64,000 nucleotides of DNA from JAFTYR01 sp964571375 (GTDB lineage: Bacteria; Pseudomonadota; Gammaproteobacteria; Burkholderiales; Burkholderiaceae_F), in assembly GCA_964571375.1 (NCBI GenBank), contig CAZNBL010000001.1, positions 8,565-72,564 of the forward strand. The letters run 5' to 3'. Below the pieces are notes generated by a model. The model ran no database searches. It was not told the DNA's origin and saw nothing but the letters and a program-made list of their open reading frames with translations. Below are positions 34,083 through 43,090 of this stretch, piece after piece (within the stretch, counting starts at the first letter, position 1; each line of letters starts with the position of its first letter). Position numbers and translations under genes: made by a program.

Positions 34083-35333
34083 ATGAATGAAGCTGAAAAC
34101 CGAATTACCGAACGTTTTCTTCGATACGTTTCCCTTGATACACAAAGCTCCGATACTTCGGAAGTTGCTCCCTCTACCGCAAAGCAGCTTGTACTTGCCG
34201 AAATGCTTCTCGAAGAATTGAAAGAATTCGGTATTGAAGATGCTCGAATCGGTTCGGGCGGTGTGGTGTATGCCTCGATTGCGGCAACAGAAGGTTGCGA
34301 AAATGCCCCTGCAATCGGATTTATTGCTCATATGGATACTTCTCCCGATGCTTCGGGTGCCTCGGTCAAGCCGAAGGTCATTCTCTACGAGGGTGGCAAT
34401 GTTGTTTTGAATGAAGAGCTCGGCATAGTGTTTTCGGCCGAGCAATTTCCGGAAATTTTGAAGTACGAAGGGCAGGAAGTTATTTTCACGGACGGTACGA
34501 CTCTGCTCGGTGCTGATGATAAGGCCGGTATTGCCGCAGTGATGGAGATGGTCGCTTTCATTAAGCATCATCCGGAAGTACCTCATGCCAAACTTTGTAT
34601 CGCATTTACGCCGGACGAAGAAGTCGGACGCGGAACAGAGAACTTTGATTTAAACGAGTTCGGCGCTCAGTACGCTTATACCTTTGACGGCGGAGAATTG
34701 GGCGGTCTGGAATTTGAAAATTTCAATGCGGCGAGTGCAACGGTATCGATTCAAGGGATCGGTGTACATCCGGGGTATGCCAAAGACAAGATGATCAACG
34801 CCGTACGCTGTGCGGCTGAATTTATTGATCATCTGCCCGCAGAGATATCGCCGGAATGCACTTCGGGAAGAGAAGGATTCCTTCATCCGCATCATATTTC
34901 GGGATCGGTAACTGAGGCGGAGATTTCGATTTTGATCCGTGATCACGATGACAAACTGTTTGAGCAGAAGAAGTCTTTATTGGAGGATGTTCTTCGTAAG
35001 ATGCAGCAGAAGTACCCGAAGGCCGGCTTCACTATGAAGATTGAAGACAGTTATCGCAATATGCGCGGCTATATCGATCGGACTCCGAAGGTTCTCGAGA
35101 TTGTCCGCACGGCTTATCGTGACACGGGTATTGAGCCGCGCGAAGAACCGATCAGAGGCGGAACCGACGGAGCGGCTCTTTCTGCACGCGGTTTGCCGTG
35201 TCCGAATATCTTTGCGGGCGGACTGAACTTCCACGGCATTTATGAATGTCTGCCGGTTCCGTCGCTTGTGAAATCTGCGGAGGTTGCGATTCGTCTTGCC
35301 GAACTGACAGCAAAGGTGAGTTCTCTGAAATAG
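34083..35333 (+). CDS. pepT: Peptidase T (tripeptidase)
   Basis: Cytosolic di-zinc aminotripeptidase of the M20 family, 416 residues. Metal ligands are in AHMDTSPDASG (His, Asp), LGADDKAGIA (Asp), TPDEEVGRG (Glu pair) and the late NFHGIYECLPV (His). The dimerisation domain sits between. CAGGAGAT precedes the ATG. It is its own transcription unit, ending before a hairpin at 35476-35510. Peptide use fits an asaccharolytic gut organism. Confidence 0.93.
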   Translation: MNEAENRITERFLRYVSLDTQSSDTSEVAPSTAKQLVLAEMLLEELKEFGIEDARIGSGGVVYASIAATEGCENAPAIGFIAHMDTSPDASGASVKPKVILYEGGNVVLNEELGIVFSAEQFPEILKYEGQEVIFTDGTTLLGADDKAGIAAVMEMVAFIKHHPEVPHAKLCIAFTPDEEVGRGTENFDLNEFGAQYAYTFDGGELGGLEFENFNAASATVSIQGIGVHPGYAKDKMINAVRCAAEFIDHLPAEISPECTSGREGFLHPHHISGSVTEAEISILIRDHDDKLFEQKKSLLEDVLRKMQQKYPKAGFTMKIEDSYRNMRGYIDRTPKVLEIVRTAYRDTGIEPREEPIRGGTDGAALSARGLPCPNIFAGGLNFHGIYECLPVPSLVKSAEVAIRLAELTAKVSSLK

Positions 35334-35475
35334 ACGTCTGTGGCTCAAATCTGAGTGCATTTCTTATAGTGAAACTAGCTTTTGTAAAGGGGAGGTTATA
35401 AAATCTCCCGAATAGAAATTCGAGATCTATGGGGAAGGGCGTCATAACACAACAATTCGCCCGTTCATAGAAATA

Positions 35476-35510
35476 GGGACCGGCCTACTCACAACCGGTC
35501 TTTGTTTTGT
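35476..35510 (+). terminator. Terminator between pepT and the flavoprotein gene
   Basis: GACCGG (35478-35483) pairs with CCGGTC (35495-35500), followed by TTTGTTTTGT. It lies 28 bp before the next start codon, with two more hairpins upstream (near 35389-35408 and 35437-35462), so it may be either the pepT terminator or a leader attenuator. Confidence 0.6.
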
Positions 35511-35537
35511 AATTTTTATAACAAGGAGATTAAAAAA

Positions 35538-37034
35538 ATGACGCAGAACATGAGTCGTCGGGGATTGATCAAAACTTCCCTCGTCGGTACGTTGGCTGCC
35601 GGTGCATCTTCTGTAGCCTTCGCAAAGGGAAGCGAAGCTGCGGCAGACGGTATCAACGGTGTTTACGATGTCATCGTACTCGGTGCCGGTCCTGCCGGCT
35701 TGGTTACCGCCATTACAGCTAAAGAAAACGGCGCTAAGAAAGTAGTCGTATTTGAAAAGCGCGACCGTCCTGACGGAAACGCTATTTATGCGCTCGGTTC
35801 CGTTTGCGGCTGGGGCACACGTCATCAGAAAGAGCAGGGTATCGAAGATACTGCCGATGCTTTCTACGCCATGATGATGGATGTATCCAAGCAGATGGGC
35901 GACAAGGCTTTAAACCGTACCTACACAGACAATATTTCCGCTGCTATCGACTGGCTCGAAGCCGAATGCGACGTTAAGTTCGGCAAGATCAAGCCGATGC
36001 CGTATCCTCGTCTCGGCAGAACCTGCCGTGTTCAGGGAAAGACTCCGGGTATGACCGGCGGCGGTCAGCTCGTTCAGGATTTGCTTGCCAAGGCCGCTAA
36101 GGTCGGCGTTGAAGTCCGATATCAGCATAAGGCTGTCGAGCTCCTGCATAACGACAAGCAGGAAGTGACAGGCGTGAAGATTCAGACTCCGGAAGGTACA
36201 GAAAAGTATCTTTCCAAGGGCGGTGTAGCAATCGCTACAGGCGGCTTCTCCGCCAACCCCGAAATGGTCGACCGTTATATCGGCGGCTGGGCTACCCGTA
36301 TGGTTCTTCGCGGTTCCAAGTCCACCACAGGTGAAAACATTTCGCTTTGCATGCCGCTCTATGCGAAGTTCGTCAATATGGACCAGTTCCACAGCGGTCC
36401 GATTGTCGGTGAAACACATGTGAATCCGGCCGACGTTCTTAATTCCGGTTACGGTATCCAGGTCGGTACCGACGGTCGCCGTTACATGGACGAAAACAAC
36501 ACCTATGTGGTCAAGGCCCGTACAACTGCTCAGAGAACGCTCGACAACCGTGCTTACGCTATTGTTGACGCCGACTGCTCTGTAATCGATAAGGTAATTG
36601 CCAAGTACGATCGTCTCAACAGCCCGTACGGCAAGGCCGATACGATCGAAGAGCTCTGCAAGCAGGTCAATCTTCCTGCAGATCGCGTCAAGAAGGCTGT
36701 TGATCAGTACAACCAGGCTCTTAAGGACAATAAGCTCGAGGAGATGAATCCTCCGTGCACCTACAAGAAGCCGCATCCTATCGTGAAGACTCCGTTCTAT
36801 GCAGTTCCGCTTCAGGGCGGCATGACTGCAACATTCGGCGGTCCGCTCATCAATACCAAGGCTGAAGTTCAGAAGCTTGACGGCGGCTCGATTCCGGGTC
36901 TTTACGCAGTCGGCAACTCTAACGGCGGTATTTTCTTCTTTAACTACGCAGGCGGTGCTCAGCTCGGTGCTGCAGCTGTCTTCGGACGCATTGCAGGCCG
37001 TGAAATGGCAGAACGCGCCAATGTCGCTAAGTAA
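35538..37034 (+). CDS. Tat-exported FAD reductase, flavocytochrome c family, substrate unknown
   Basis: Periplasmic flavoprotein of the fumarate-reductase/KSTD group, 498 residues from the ATG at 35538 (AAGGAG upstream). A twin-arginine signal, SRRGLIKTS, opens the protein; the FAD-binding motif VIVLGAGPAGLVTAI follows and the C terminus has GLYAVGNSNGGIFFFNYAGG. The fumarate-type residues are altered: the HHTMGGL position reads GGMTATFGGP and the arginine of GANRLGG is absent. The substrate is therefore probably not fumarate. A tri-haem cytochrome gene lies 14 bases downstream, so electrons likely arrive from quinol through that cytochrome. Confidence 0.85.
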   Translation: MTQNMSRRGLIKTSLVGTLAAGASSVAFAKGSEAAADGINGVYDVIVLGAGPAGLVTAITAKENGAKKVVVFEKRDRPDGNAIYALGSVCGWGTRHQKEQGIEDTADAFYAMMMDVSKQMGDKALNRTYTDNISAAIDWLEAECDVKFGKIKPMPYPRLGRTCRVQGKTPGMTGGGQLVQDLLAKAAKVGVEVRYQHKAVELLHNDKQEVTGVKIQTPEGTEKYLSKGGVAIATGGFSANPEMVDRYIGGWATRMVLRGSKSTTGENISLCMPLYAKFVNMDQFHSGPIVGETHVNPADVLNSGYGIQVGTDGRRYMDENNTYVVKARTTAQRTLDNRAYAIVDADCSVIDKVIAKYDRLNSPYGKADTIEELCKQVNLPADRVKKAVDQYNQALKDNKLEEMNPPCTYKKPHPIVKTPFYAVPLQGGMTATFGGPLINTKAEVQKLDGGSIPGLYAVGNSNGGIFFFNYAGGAQLGAAAVFGRIAGREMAERANVAK

Positions 37035-37048
37035 TGGAGGAGAAAATC

Positions 37049-37381
37049 ATGAAGAAATTATTGATTGCCAGCGCATCTTTTGTTCTCGGTATGGCTGTTT
37101 CTTTCTCTGCCGTTGCTGCAGATAAGACTCTCGGCGAACGACACGGTCCGGCATGGCCTAAGAGCACAAACGGTTATGTGACCAAGGCACAGTGCATGCA
37201 GTGCCACGGCGATTACGAAAAGCTCGGTAATCAGACAGAAGGTCTGATGCCGAACCCGCATCGTTCTCACCTCGGTCAGGTCGACTGCCAGGAATGTCAC
37301 AAGCCGACAGCAGCTAAGCCGGAAGTTATGTGCAACCAGTGCCATAAGTTTGAAATCAAACCGGTAGCAAAGAAGAACTGA
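37049..37381 (+). CDS. Tri-haem periplasmic cytochrome c
   Basis: A 110-residue protein with a Sec signal peptide (MKKLLIASASFVLGM to about residue 24, ending VAA) and three CXXCH haem sites: CMQCH, CQECH and CNQCH. It resembles the N-terminal cytochrome domain of Shewanella fumarate reductase Fcc3, but that has four haems; the first site is missing here. GGAGG precedes the ATG at 37049. It is coupled to the upstream flavoprotein and likely is its electron donor, receiving electrons from a NapC/CymA-type quinol oxidase encoded elsewhere. Confidence 0.88.
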   Translation: MKKLLIASASFVLGMAVSFSAVAADKTLGERHGPAWPKSTNGYVTKAQCMQCHGDYEKLGNQTEGLMPNPHRSHLGQVDCQECHKPTAAKPEVMCNQCHKFEIKPVAKKN

Positions 37382-37409
37382 TAATCGTCCTTCTTAAATA
37401 AGTGCGCGG

Positions 37410-37446
37410 CCTGCCGATGCTTTTTGCATCGGCAGGTCTTTTTTTT
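37410..37446 (+). terminator. Intrinsic terminator after the cytochrome gene
   Basis: CCTGCCGATGC (37410-37420) pairs with GCATCGGCAGG (37426-37436), an 11-bp perfect stem, followed by TCTTTTTTTT. Confidence 0.92.
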
Positions 37447-37460
37447 GCAGTGCAGAAAAC

Positions 37461-37506
37461 AAAAGAAAACACACCCGAAACTTCGTACTCGAAGCCGGGT
37501 GTGTTT
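37461..37506 (-). terminator. Intrinsic terminator of the leftward flavoprotein gene
   Basis: On the minus strand an 11-bp stem AAACACACCCG with CGGGTGTGTTT (37467-37477 and 37496-37506) is followed by a T-rich stretch. It faces the terminator of the cytochrome gene. Confidence 0.85.
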
Positions 37507-37547
37507 CAGAGGGCTCTTAAGCCCTCTTCGGACTCAGAAACTGCTAA

Positions 37548-38984
37548 TTATTTGGCAGCAGGCTTTTCACCGCGGGGAATGATGACGCCCGTGGGATTTT
37601 CAGCAGCGTTCTTACCTGCGATACGACCGAATGTCACGATATCAGCCATAGCGTTGCCGCCGAGACGGTTTGCACCGTGGACACCGCCTGTGACTTCACC
37701 GGCAGCGAAGAGACCCGGAATGACGTGACCGTTGGTATCAAGTACCTGTGCTTGTGTATTGATACGCAGACCGCCCATTGTGTGGTGAACGGCCGGTGTG
37801 ACCATAACTGCATAGTACGGAGCTTCTGTCAGGGGACGCGGCATGTCGGCGCGACCGAACTGATCATCTTTATTGGCAGCCTGGAACTTGGCGTACTGAG
37901 CCAGAGTTGCTTTCAGATTGCCTGCATTGATGGAAAGCTTCTTGGCGAGTTCATCAGCATCCTTGCCTTCTGTGACAAGACCTGTCTTGATGTACTTTTC
38001 AATAGCCTTCAGGCTCTTGCGTACGTCGTTGTCGAAGAGCAGGAATGCAACCTTACCTTCCTGCTGCAGTTCGGCAGCAGAAACAACGTCGCGAGTCTGC
38101 AATTCGTTGATGAAGCGCTTACCGTCCTTGTTGACCAGGATGGCACCGTTGCCGCGGACAGCTTCAGTAATCATTTCACCGTTATTCGGGACCACGGTCG
38201 GATGAGTCTGAATCTGTTCCATGTCAACAGTTGCGGCGCCAGCTGCTGTACCGAGAGTGATACCGTCACCGGTTGCGCCGGAGTGGTTTGTTGTGCCGAA
38301 ACCGTTGAGTTTGGGATTGATCTTGGTGAGCAGTTCCTGATTTGCACCGAAACCGCCGGCAGCGATCACAACAGCCTTGGTATCGATAGTAACGAGACCG
38401 TGCTTGCGATCCTTGTACTGAACACCGACGACCTTACCGTCTTTGACGACCAGCTTTTCGGCCTTGGCCATACGGCGTACGTCGATCTTACGGTCGGTAG
38501 AAGCGTTAACAAGGGTCTTAACAACTTCAGCGCCGACGAAGCCGCCGCCTGTAGGACGGTGAGAACGCTTGTTGGTAGCGCCGGCCATCATGCCGACGTC
38601 ATGGAGGTCACCGCCGAGGCCGTTGATGAAGTCAACGGATGCTGCGGCATTGTCAGCGAGAACATGAACGAGGTCGGGGTTGTTGAGATACTTACCGCCC
38701 TTCATTGTGTCCTTGAAGTGAGTTTCAACGCTGTCCTTGATTCCGAGCTTTGCCTGTACGCTGGATTCAGCTGCGTTCAAGCCGCCTGCTGCGCGGTTGG
38801 TGTTGCCGCCGAGGTAAGCCATTTTTTCAAGAACGATAACCTTCTTGCCGAGGTCATGAGCTGTAACGGCTGCAGAAAGACCGGCGCCGCCGGCACCGAT
38901 GACGACAACATCAGCCTGATCGGCAGCCATTGCGGGAACTGCAAACAGGGCGGACACCATGGAAGCCAAAAGTACTTTTTTCAT
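37548..38984 (-). CDS. Periplasmic fumarate reductase-type flavoprotein
   Basis: Secreted FAD enzyme of the flavocytochrome c family, 478 residues, with a Sec signal peptide ending PAMA-AD and no haem domain. FAD motif VVVIGAGGAGLSAAV. All four fumarate-reductase residues of Shewanella Fcc3 are present: His in QTHPTVVP, Arg acid in ELQTRDVVSA, His in HHTMGGL and Arg in GANRLGGN. It most likely reduces fumarate to succinate, using a separate small cytochrome as electron donor. AAGGAGAT precedes the ATG. It converges on the Tat flavoprotein/cytochrome pair and diverges from an AspT-family exchanger. Confidence 0.88.
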   Translation of the reverse strand: MKKVLLASMVSALFAVPAMAADQADVVVIGAGGAGLSAAVTAHDLGKKVIVLEKMAYLGGNTNRAAGGLNAAESSVQAKLGIKDSVETHFKDTMKGGKYLNNPDLVHVLADNAAASVDFINGLGGDLHDVGMMAGATNKRSHRPTGGGFVGAEVVKTLVNASTDRKIDVRRMAKAEKLVVKDGKVVGVQYKDRKHGLVTIDTKAVVIAAGGFGANQELLTKINPKLNGFGTTNHSGATGDGITLGTAAGAATVDMEQIQTHPTVVPNNGEMITEAVRGNGAILVNKDGKRFINELQTRDVVSAAELQQEGKVAFLLFDNDVRKSLKAIEKYIKTGLVTEGKDADELAKKLSINAGNLKATLAQYAKFQAANKDDQFGRADMPRPLTEAPYYAVMVTPAVHHTMGGLRINTQAQVLDTNGHVIPGLFAAGEVTGGVHGANRLGGNAMADIVTFGRIAGKNAAENPTGVIIPRGEKPAAK

Positions 38985-39270
38985 TCGAAATCTCCTTGTG
39001 TTTTTTTTATCTAGGCAAGTTAGTTACTTTATGCTTTTTAAATTGAATAATCCATAAATCGATTCAGTTATTTCCCGAATTTTCTTCAGGCTGAAAATAT
39101 AGATAAGACGAGCTTTGAGAGGAAATTAACTGTACTGCCTGAAGCGCAAAATCAATTTGCGGAAAAATCACTTAAATTTTTCTCGGAGATGCCCGGATAG
39201 GGCATATAGAAGTGCCGGCGGGTTTAATATAACGATAATCCTCAAACCCCTATTAGTTATAAGAAAAGAC

Positions 39271-40950
39271 ATGAGCTGGCTAACGACATTACTGACTGAT
39301 CCTCAGTCATTCAGTCACAGTTTCCTTGTGTTCACCCTGGTGATTTCGCTGGGCCTGTATTTCGGACACCTGCGCTACAAAGGTATTTCCCTCGGTGCAA
39401 CCTGTGTACTGTTTGTCGGCCTGATTGCAAGTTACGCCGGTATCAAAGTCGATCCCGGTCTTTTAGGCTTTATGCGTAATTTCGGCCTGGTGCTTTTCGT
39501 CTTTTTTATCGGTCTTCAGGTCGGTCCTTCATTTTTTGCCACATTCAGAAGCGGCGGCGTCCGCCTGAACTGTTTGATGATCGGCATTGTGGTGATCGAT
39601 CTGATTCTGACGGTCGCTCTTTATTTTCTGTTTTCCGATCACATCAGTTTTGCTCAGACCTTAGGGGTTCTTTTCGGTGCCGTTACCAGTACGCCCGGTC
39701 TCGGTGCGGCGCAGGAAGCACTTGCCGCCGCCGGCAATAATACGGACATTGCCGTGGGGTACGCCTGCGCCTATCCGTTTGCAATTTTGGCCATGATGGG
39801 CGTGATTATTCTGCTCAAGACCATTTTTCGCGTGGATCTGGCAAGCGAAGACGCCAAGTGGGAAGCGGCTCAGAAAGAGCGTAATCGCGCACCGATTTAT
39901 TACCATCTGACAGCAACCAACAAGGCTCTTGACGGTCTGACACTGAGAGAAATTCGTGACATTATCGGCCGCCCCTTTATTTGTTCCCGCGCGATGCACG
40001 ACGGCGAGGTAAGCAGTCCGAACGCCAACAGTCTGATTCATGTCGGAGACAAACTTCGTATCGTTTCGAATCCTGAGCACAAACTTGCGATTATCGCTTT
40101 CTGCGGTGAAGAAGATATGACGATCGACCTGGCTTCGAAGCATTCACCGCTGATTTCCCGTTCGATTCTTGTAACGGAAGAAAAGATGAACGGTCATCGA
40201 ATCGATGACCTGCACCTGAGCCGATTTGACGGTGTGAACATTACCCGAGTCACGCGTGCCGGTGTTACGTTCTTCCCGTATAACAGTCTGCGTCTGCAGC
40301 TCGGTGACGTTCTTTACTGCGTCGGTCCGCAGAATGCGGTATCCCGTCTTTCCGCATTGATGGGCAACCGTGAAAAGCAGCTGGAACGTCCGAATGTGAT
40401 GGCGATTTTTGCCGGTATTGCGCTCGGTATTTTTATGGGCGCTATTCCGATCACATTCCCCGGTATTTCGGTACCGATTCAGCTCGGTTTGGCTGGCGGC
40501 TCTCTGATTGCAGCTATTCTTCTCGGCTATTTCGGTCCGCGCTTCCATTTGGTGACCTATACCACGAACTCGGCCAATCTGATGCTTCGCGAATGGGGAC
40601 AAACGTTCTTCCTGGCTTCCATCGGTCTGAGTGCAGGCGTTCAGTTCTTCGATGCATTTTTGAACGGTCAGGGATTCTTGTTTGTTGCGATCGGTGTGCC
40701 GATTTCCGTGCTGCCGATGCTGATCGTCGGTATCTTTGCCCGCAAGGTGATGAAATTCAATTTCCACACAATTGCGGGGCTTATTGCCGGTAGTGCAACC
40801 AATACAGCGCTTCTCGGATTTGTCTCGAGTCTTTCGAACAAGAGTACCGGTGTCGTGGCGTACTCTTCGGTTTATCCGCTTGCGATGTTCCTGCGTATTC
40901 TTTCCGGTCAGATTCTGATTATGCTGTTCTGGCCGCTGTTTGCCGGTTAA
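39271..40950 (+). CDS. AspT/YidE-family exchanger with two TrkA-C domains
   Basis: Inner-membrane antiporter of the aspartate:alanine exchanger family, 559 residues from the ATG at 39271. Two sets of about five membrane segments flank a central cytosolic region of about 200 residues with two RCK/TrkA-C repeats (GDKLRIVSNPEH and GDVLYCVGPQNA). The family repeats TSTPGLGAAQEAL and GSATNTALLGFV are visible. Family members exchange aspartate for alanine or export succinate. Beside a fumarate reductase, a dicarboxylate (fumarate/succinate or aspartate) role is plausible but inferred. The longer frame from 39157 is rejected. Confidence 0.85.
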   Translation: MSWLTTLLTDPQSFSHSFLVFTLVISLGLYFGHLRYKGISLGATCVLFVGLIASYAGIKVDPGLLGFMRNFGLVLFVFFIGLQVGPSFFATFRSGGVRLNCLMIGIVVIDLILTVALYFLFSDHISFAQTLGVLFGAVTSTPGLGAAQEALAAAGNNTDIAVGYACAYPFAILAMMGVIILLKTIFRVDLASEDAKWEAAQKERNRAPIYYHLTATNKALDGLTLREIRDIIGRPFICSRAMHDGEVSSPNANSLIHVGDKLRIVSNPEHKLAIIAFCGEEDMTIDLASKHSPLISRSILVTEEKMNGHRIDDLHLSRFDGVNITRVTRAGVTFFPYNSLRLQLGDVLYCVGPQNAVSRLSALMGNREKQLERPNVMAIFAGIALGIFMGAIPITFPGISVPIQLGLAGGSLIAAILLGYFGPRFHLVTYTTNSANLMLREWGQTFFLASIGLSAGVQFFDAFLNGQGFLFVAIGVPISVLPMLIVGIFARKVMKFNFHTIAGLIAGSATNTALLGFVSSLSNKSTGVVAYSSVYPLAMFLRILSGQILIMLFWPLFAG

Positions 40951-40970
40951 ATCGGAGATAAACAGTTAGT

Positions 40971-40996
40971 AAAGCCGCCCGAGGGCGGCTTTTTCG
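40971..40996 (+). terminator. Intrinsic terminator after the exchanger gene
   Basis: AAAGCCGCCC (40971-40980) pairs with GGGCGGCTTT (40983-40992) and a T-run follows. Confidence 0.88.
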
Positions 40997-41057
40997 TTAT
41001 CAGGATTTTTATTGATTGCGGCAGTCTGCGTATTGCCGGCCGTACGGAGCGGGTTCT

Positions 41058-41097
41058 CAAAAAAAAATCGGCCCGTTCGAATTCTCGAACGGGCCGA
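41058..41097 (-). terminator. Intrinsic terminator of the leftward symporter gene
   Basis: A 13-bp perfect stem, TCGGCCCGTTCGA (41068-41080) with TCGAACGGGCCGA (41085-41097), has a run of nine A bases to its left, which is a T-run on the minus strand. Confidence 0.92.
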
Positions 41098-41117
41098 ATG
41101 CCGTTAATCAGCGTTCA

Positions 41118-42509
41118 TTACTTGAACTTGGCAGCACGCTTGCCGCGGTAAAGCTTCGGAGGAGGCAGACCGTATTCGAAAGCATGGAAGGCCTTTTCAA
41201 CAACTTTGGTAAGTGCAATCAAAGCGATAAGGTTCGGAAGAACCATCAGGCCGTTGAAGAAGTCTGCAAGTTCCCAAACCAGATTGACCTGAAGGTAGGA
41301 GCCGAGAGCGAGGAAGCAGAGTACTGACATGCGATAGATACCGACCCAGCGCACGCCGAAAAGGTACTTTACGTTCTGTTCGCCGAAGAAACACCAGCCG
41401 ATGATGGTGGAGAAGGCGAAGAAGAAGAGACAGACAGCGACGAAAGGCATACCGTATTCGCCTAAGCCGAGCGTGAAGGCTTTCTGAGTCAGGGCGATAC
41501 CGGTCGTGTGACCGTCGATAGCACCGGTTGTAAAGATCACAAAGGCTGTGATGTTCAGTACGATGAAGGTATCGATGAATACGCCGACAATAGCAACCAA
41601 ACCCTGATGAATCGGATCACGCACTTTGGCAAGCGCATGAGCGTGCGGGGTCGAACCCATACCGGCTTCGTTAGAGAAAAGACCGCGGGCAACACCGTAT
41701 CGGATAGCTTCCTTGACGCTCGCACCGATCACGCCGCCTGTAGCAGCTTCCGGATTGAAGGCGCCGATGAAAACCATCTTGATGGCAGGGATGATTTGAT
41801 CGTAGTTGGCGAAGATTACAAACATGCCGCCGAGCATATAGACGAAAGCCATGAGCGGAACGAGTTTTTCTGTGGTGGAAGCAAGACGCTTAACACCGCC
41901 GAAGAGCACGAAACCGGCAAGCAGTACGACAACGACGCCGGCTACGTAGTAGGGAACGCCGAAAGCGGACTGGAATGCTTCGGAAATCGAATTGGACTGC
42001 ACCATATTGCCGATGAAGCCCAGAGCGATGATGATCGAAAATGAGAAGAAGTAAGCGAGCGGCTTGCTGCCGAGGCCTTGCGAGATGTAGTAAGCGGGGC
42101 CCCCGGTGATATGACCGTCTTTACCGCGGATACGATAGATCTGTGCGAGTACGGCTTCCACGAAGATAGTTGCCATACCGAAGAAGGCGGCAATCCACAT
42201 CCAGAAGATGGCGCCGGGACCGCCGAGAGCGATCGCGGTTGCGACACCGGCTAAGTTACCGGTACCGACCTGTGCGGCAACAGCAGTGGTAAGCGACTGG
42301 AAGGAACTCATCCCTTCCTTGTCGGCCTTTATGCCGAATGCACCTGTGCCCTTAAAAACAAAGCGGAAAGCGAGAACCAGGTGTCTGAGCTGTACAAAGC
42401 GCAGACGCCATGTGAAATAGATGCCGGTACCGACAAGCAGCGGAATAAGGCAGTAAACGCCCCATAGCACGCTGTTGGCGTTGGCAACGAGTTGAGCAAA
42501 TTCATTCAT
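41118..42509 (-). CDS. Alanine/glycine:cation symporter (AGCS family)
   Basis: Sodium-coupled amino-acid importer of the inner membrane, 463 residues from the ATG at 42509 (AGGAAGA upstream). About 11 membrane segments. Family motifs: FQSLTTAVAAQVGTGNLAG near the N terminus, FSNEAGMGSTPHAHALA in the middle and GWCFFGEQNVKYLFG late. Likely substrates are alanine or glycine. A 17-bp palindrome lies about 80 bp upstream and may be an operator. An upstream in-frame start is unlikely. Confidence 0.92.
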   Translation of the reverse strand: MNEFAQLVANANSVLWGVYCLIPLLVGTGIYFTWRLRFVQLRHLVLAFRFVFKGTGAFGIKADKEGMSSFQSLTTAVAAQVGTGNLAGVATAIALGGPGAIFWMWIAAFFGMATIFVEAVLAQIYRIRGKDGHITGGPAYYISQGLGSKPLAYFFSFSIIIALGFIGNMVQSNSISEAFQSAFGVPYYVAGVVVVLLAGFVLFGGVKRLASTTEKLVPLMAFVYMLGGMFVIFANYDQIIPAIKMVFIGAFNPEAATGGVIGASVKEAIRYGVARGLFSNEAGMGSTPHAHALAKVRDPIHQGLVAIVGVFIDTFIVLNITAFVIFTTGAIDGHTTGIALTQKAFTLGLGEYGMPFVAVCLFFFAFSTIIGWCFFGEQNVKYLFGVRWVGIYRMSVLCFLALGSYLQVNLVWELADFFNGLMVLPNLIALIALTKVVEKAFHAFEYGLPPPKLYRGKRAAKFK

Positions 42510-42590
42510 GTTTTTCTTCCTGTTTGCAGAATCGGCTCCGAGCAAGCCTCCGTGAGACAGGCAAGGCTTCTTCTGCTAGGTTGAGAGGGT

Positions 42591-42607
42591 TGCAACAATA
42601 TGTTGCA
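42591..42607. promoter_or_regulatory. 17-bp palindrome upstream of the AGCS symporter
   Basis: TGCAACA and TGTTGCA with ATA between them form a perfect inverted repeat in the promoter region of the leftward symporter gene. The shape fits a dimeric transcription-factor site; the factor is unknown. Confidence 0.4.
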
Positions 42608-42681
42608 GGCCTAAAGGTTATCGGAAAAACAGGACGATAAAAGGAATTTGCATAGAGATTTCTCCCCGAACTATCCCTAAG

Positions 42682-43008
42682 TCAAGCGATTGTTGCGTCA
42701 GACAGCACCATCAGACAGCCCGCTGCAAGTACACAACCGAGAATAACCGGGATGTTGGAGAGCATGCTTTTACCGGTTTTGCCGTAGAGCCAGTAGCCGG
42801 CCATCGGTCCTAAAAACAGAAACATCGGGACCAATCCGAGCATGCGGTATTCCCAGACCATCGGGTCGGGTTTGGCTCCTAGCCATTGCAAAGATGCTAA
42901 AAGAGCAACGGCAAAAACAGCGCCGTTAGGTACGACCCAAATCCAGGGACGGCGACTCTGAAAGCGAAGCAAAACAACGAGAATCAGGACGGCAACAATT
43001 TCCAGCAT
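42682..43008 (-). CDS. Small membrane protein, unknown function
   Basis: A 108-residue hydrophobic protein with three or four predicted membrane segments (about residues 1-15, 24-44, 56-75 and 84-101) and a cytosolic-type RFQSRR after the first. I do not recognise a family. No clear ribosome site precedes the ATG, which lowers confidence, but the clean alternation of hydrophobic segments and short charged loops supports a real gene. It lies downstream of the candidate Fur-controlled RNA on the same strand. Confidence 0.5.
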   Translation of the reverse strand: MLEIVAVLILVVLLRFQSRRPWIWVVPNGAVFAVALLASLQWLGAKPDPMVWEYRMLGLVPMFLFLGPMAGYWLYGKTGKSMLSNIPVILGCVLAAGCLMVLSDATIA

Positions 43009-43090
43009 GAGGGGTTCGATTGGGAAGTAAATAGGAAAGACGCCATTATGGCCGAATAAAGACGGCTTTGAGCAAATCGGTACTGCGGAT

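Noticed and set aside
42510..42681. Glycine riboswitch before the AGCS symporter
   Set aside because: The characteristic conserved cores of a glycine aptamer are not present in the 172-bp leader; only a DNA palindrome is found.
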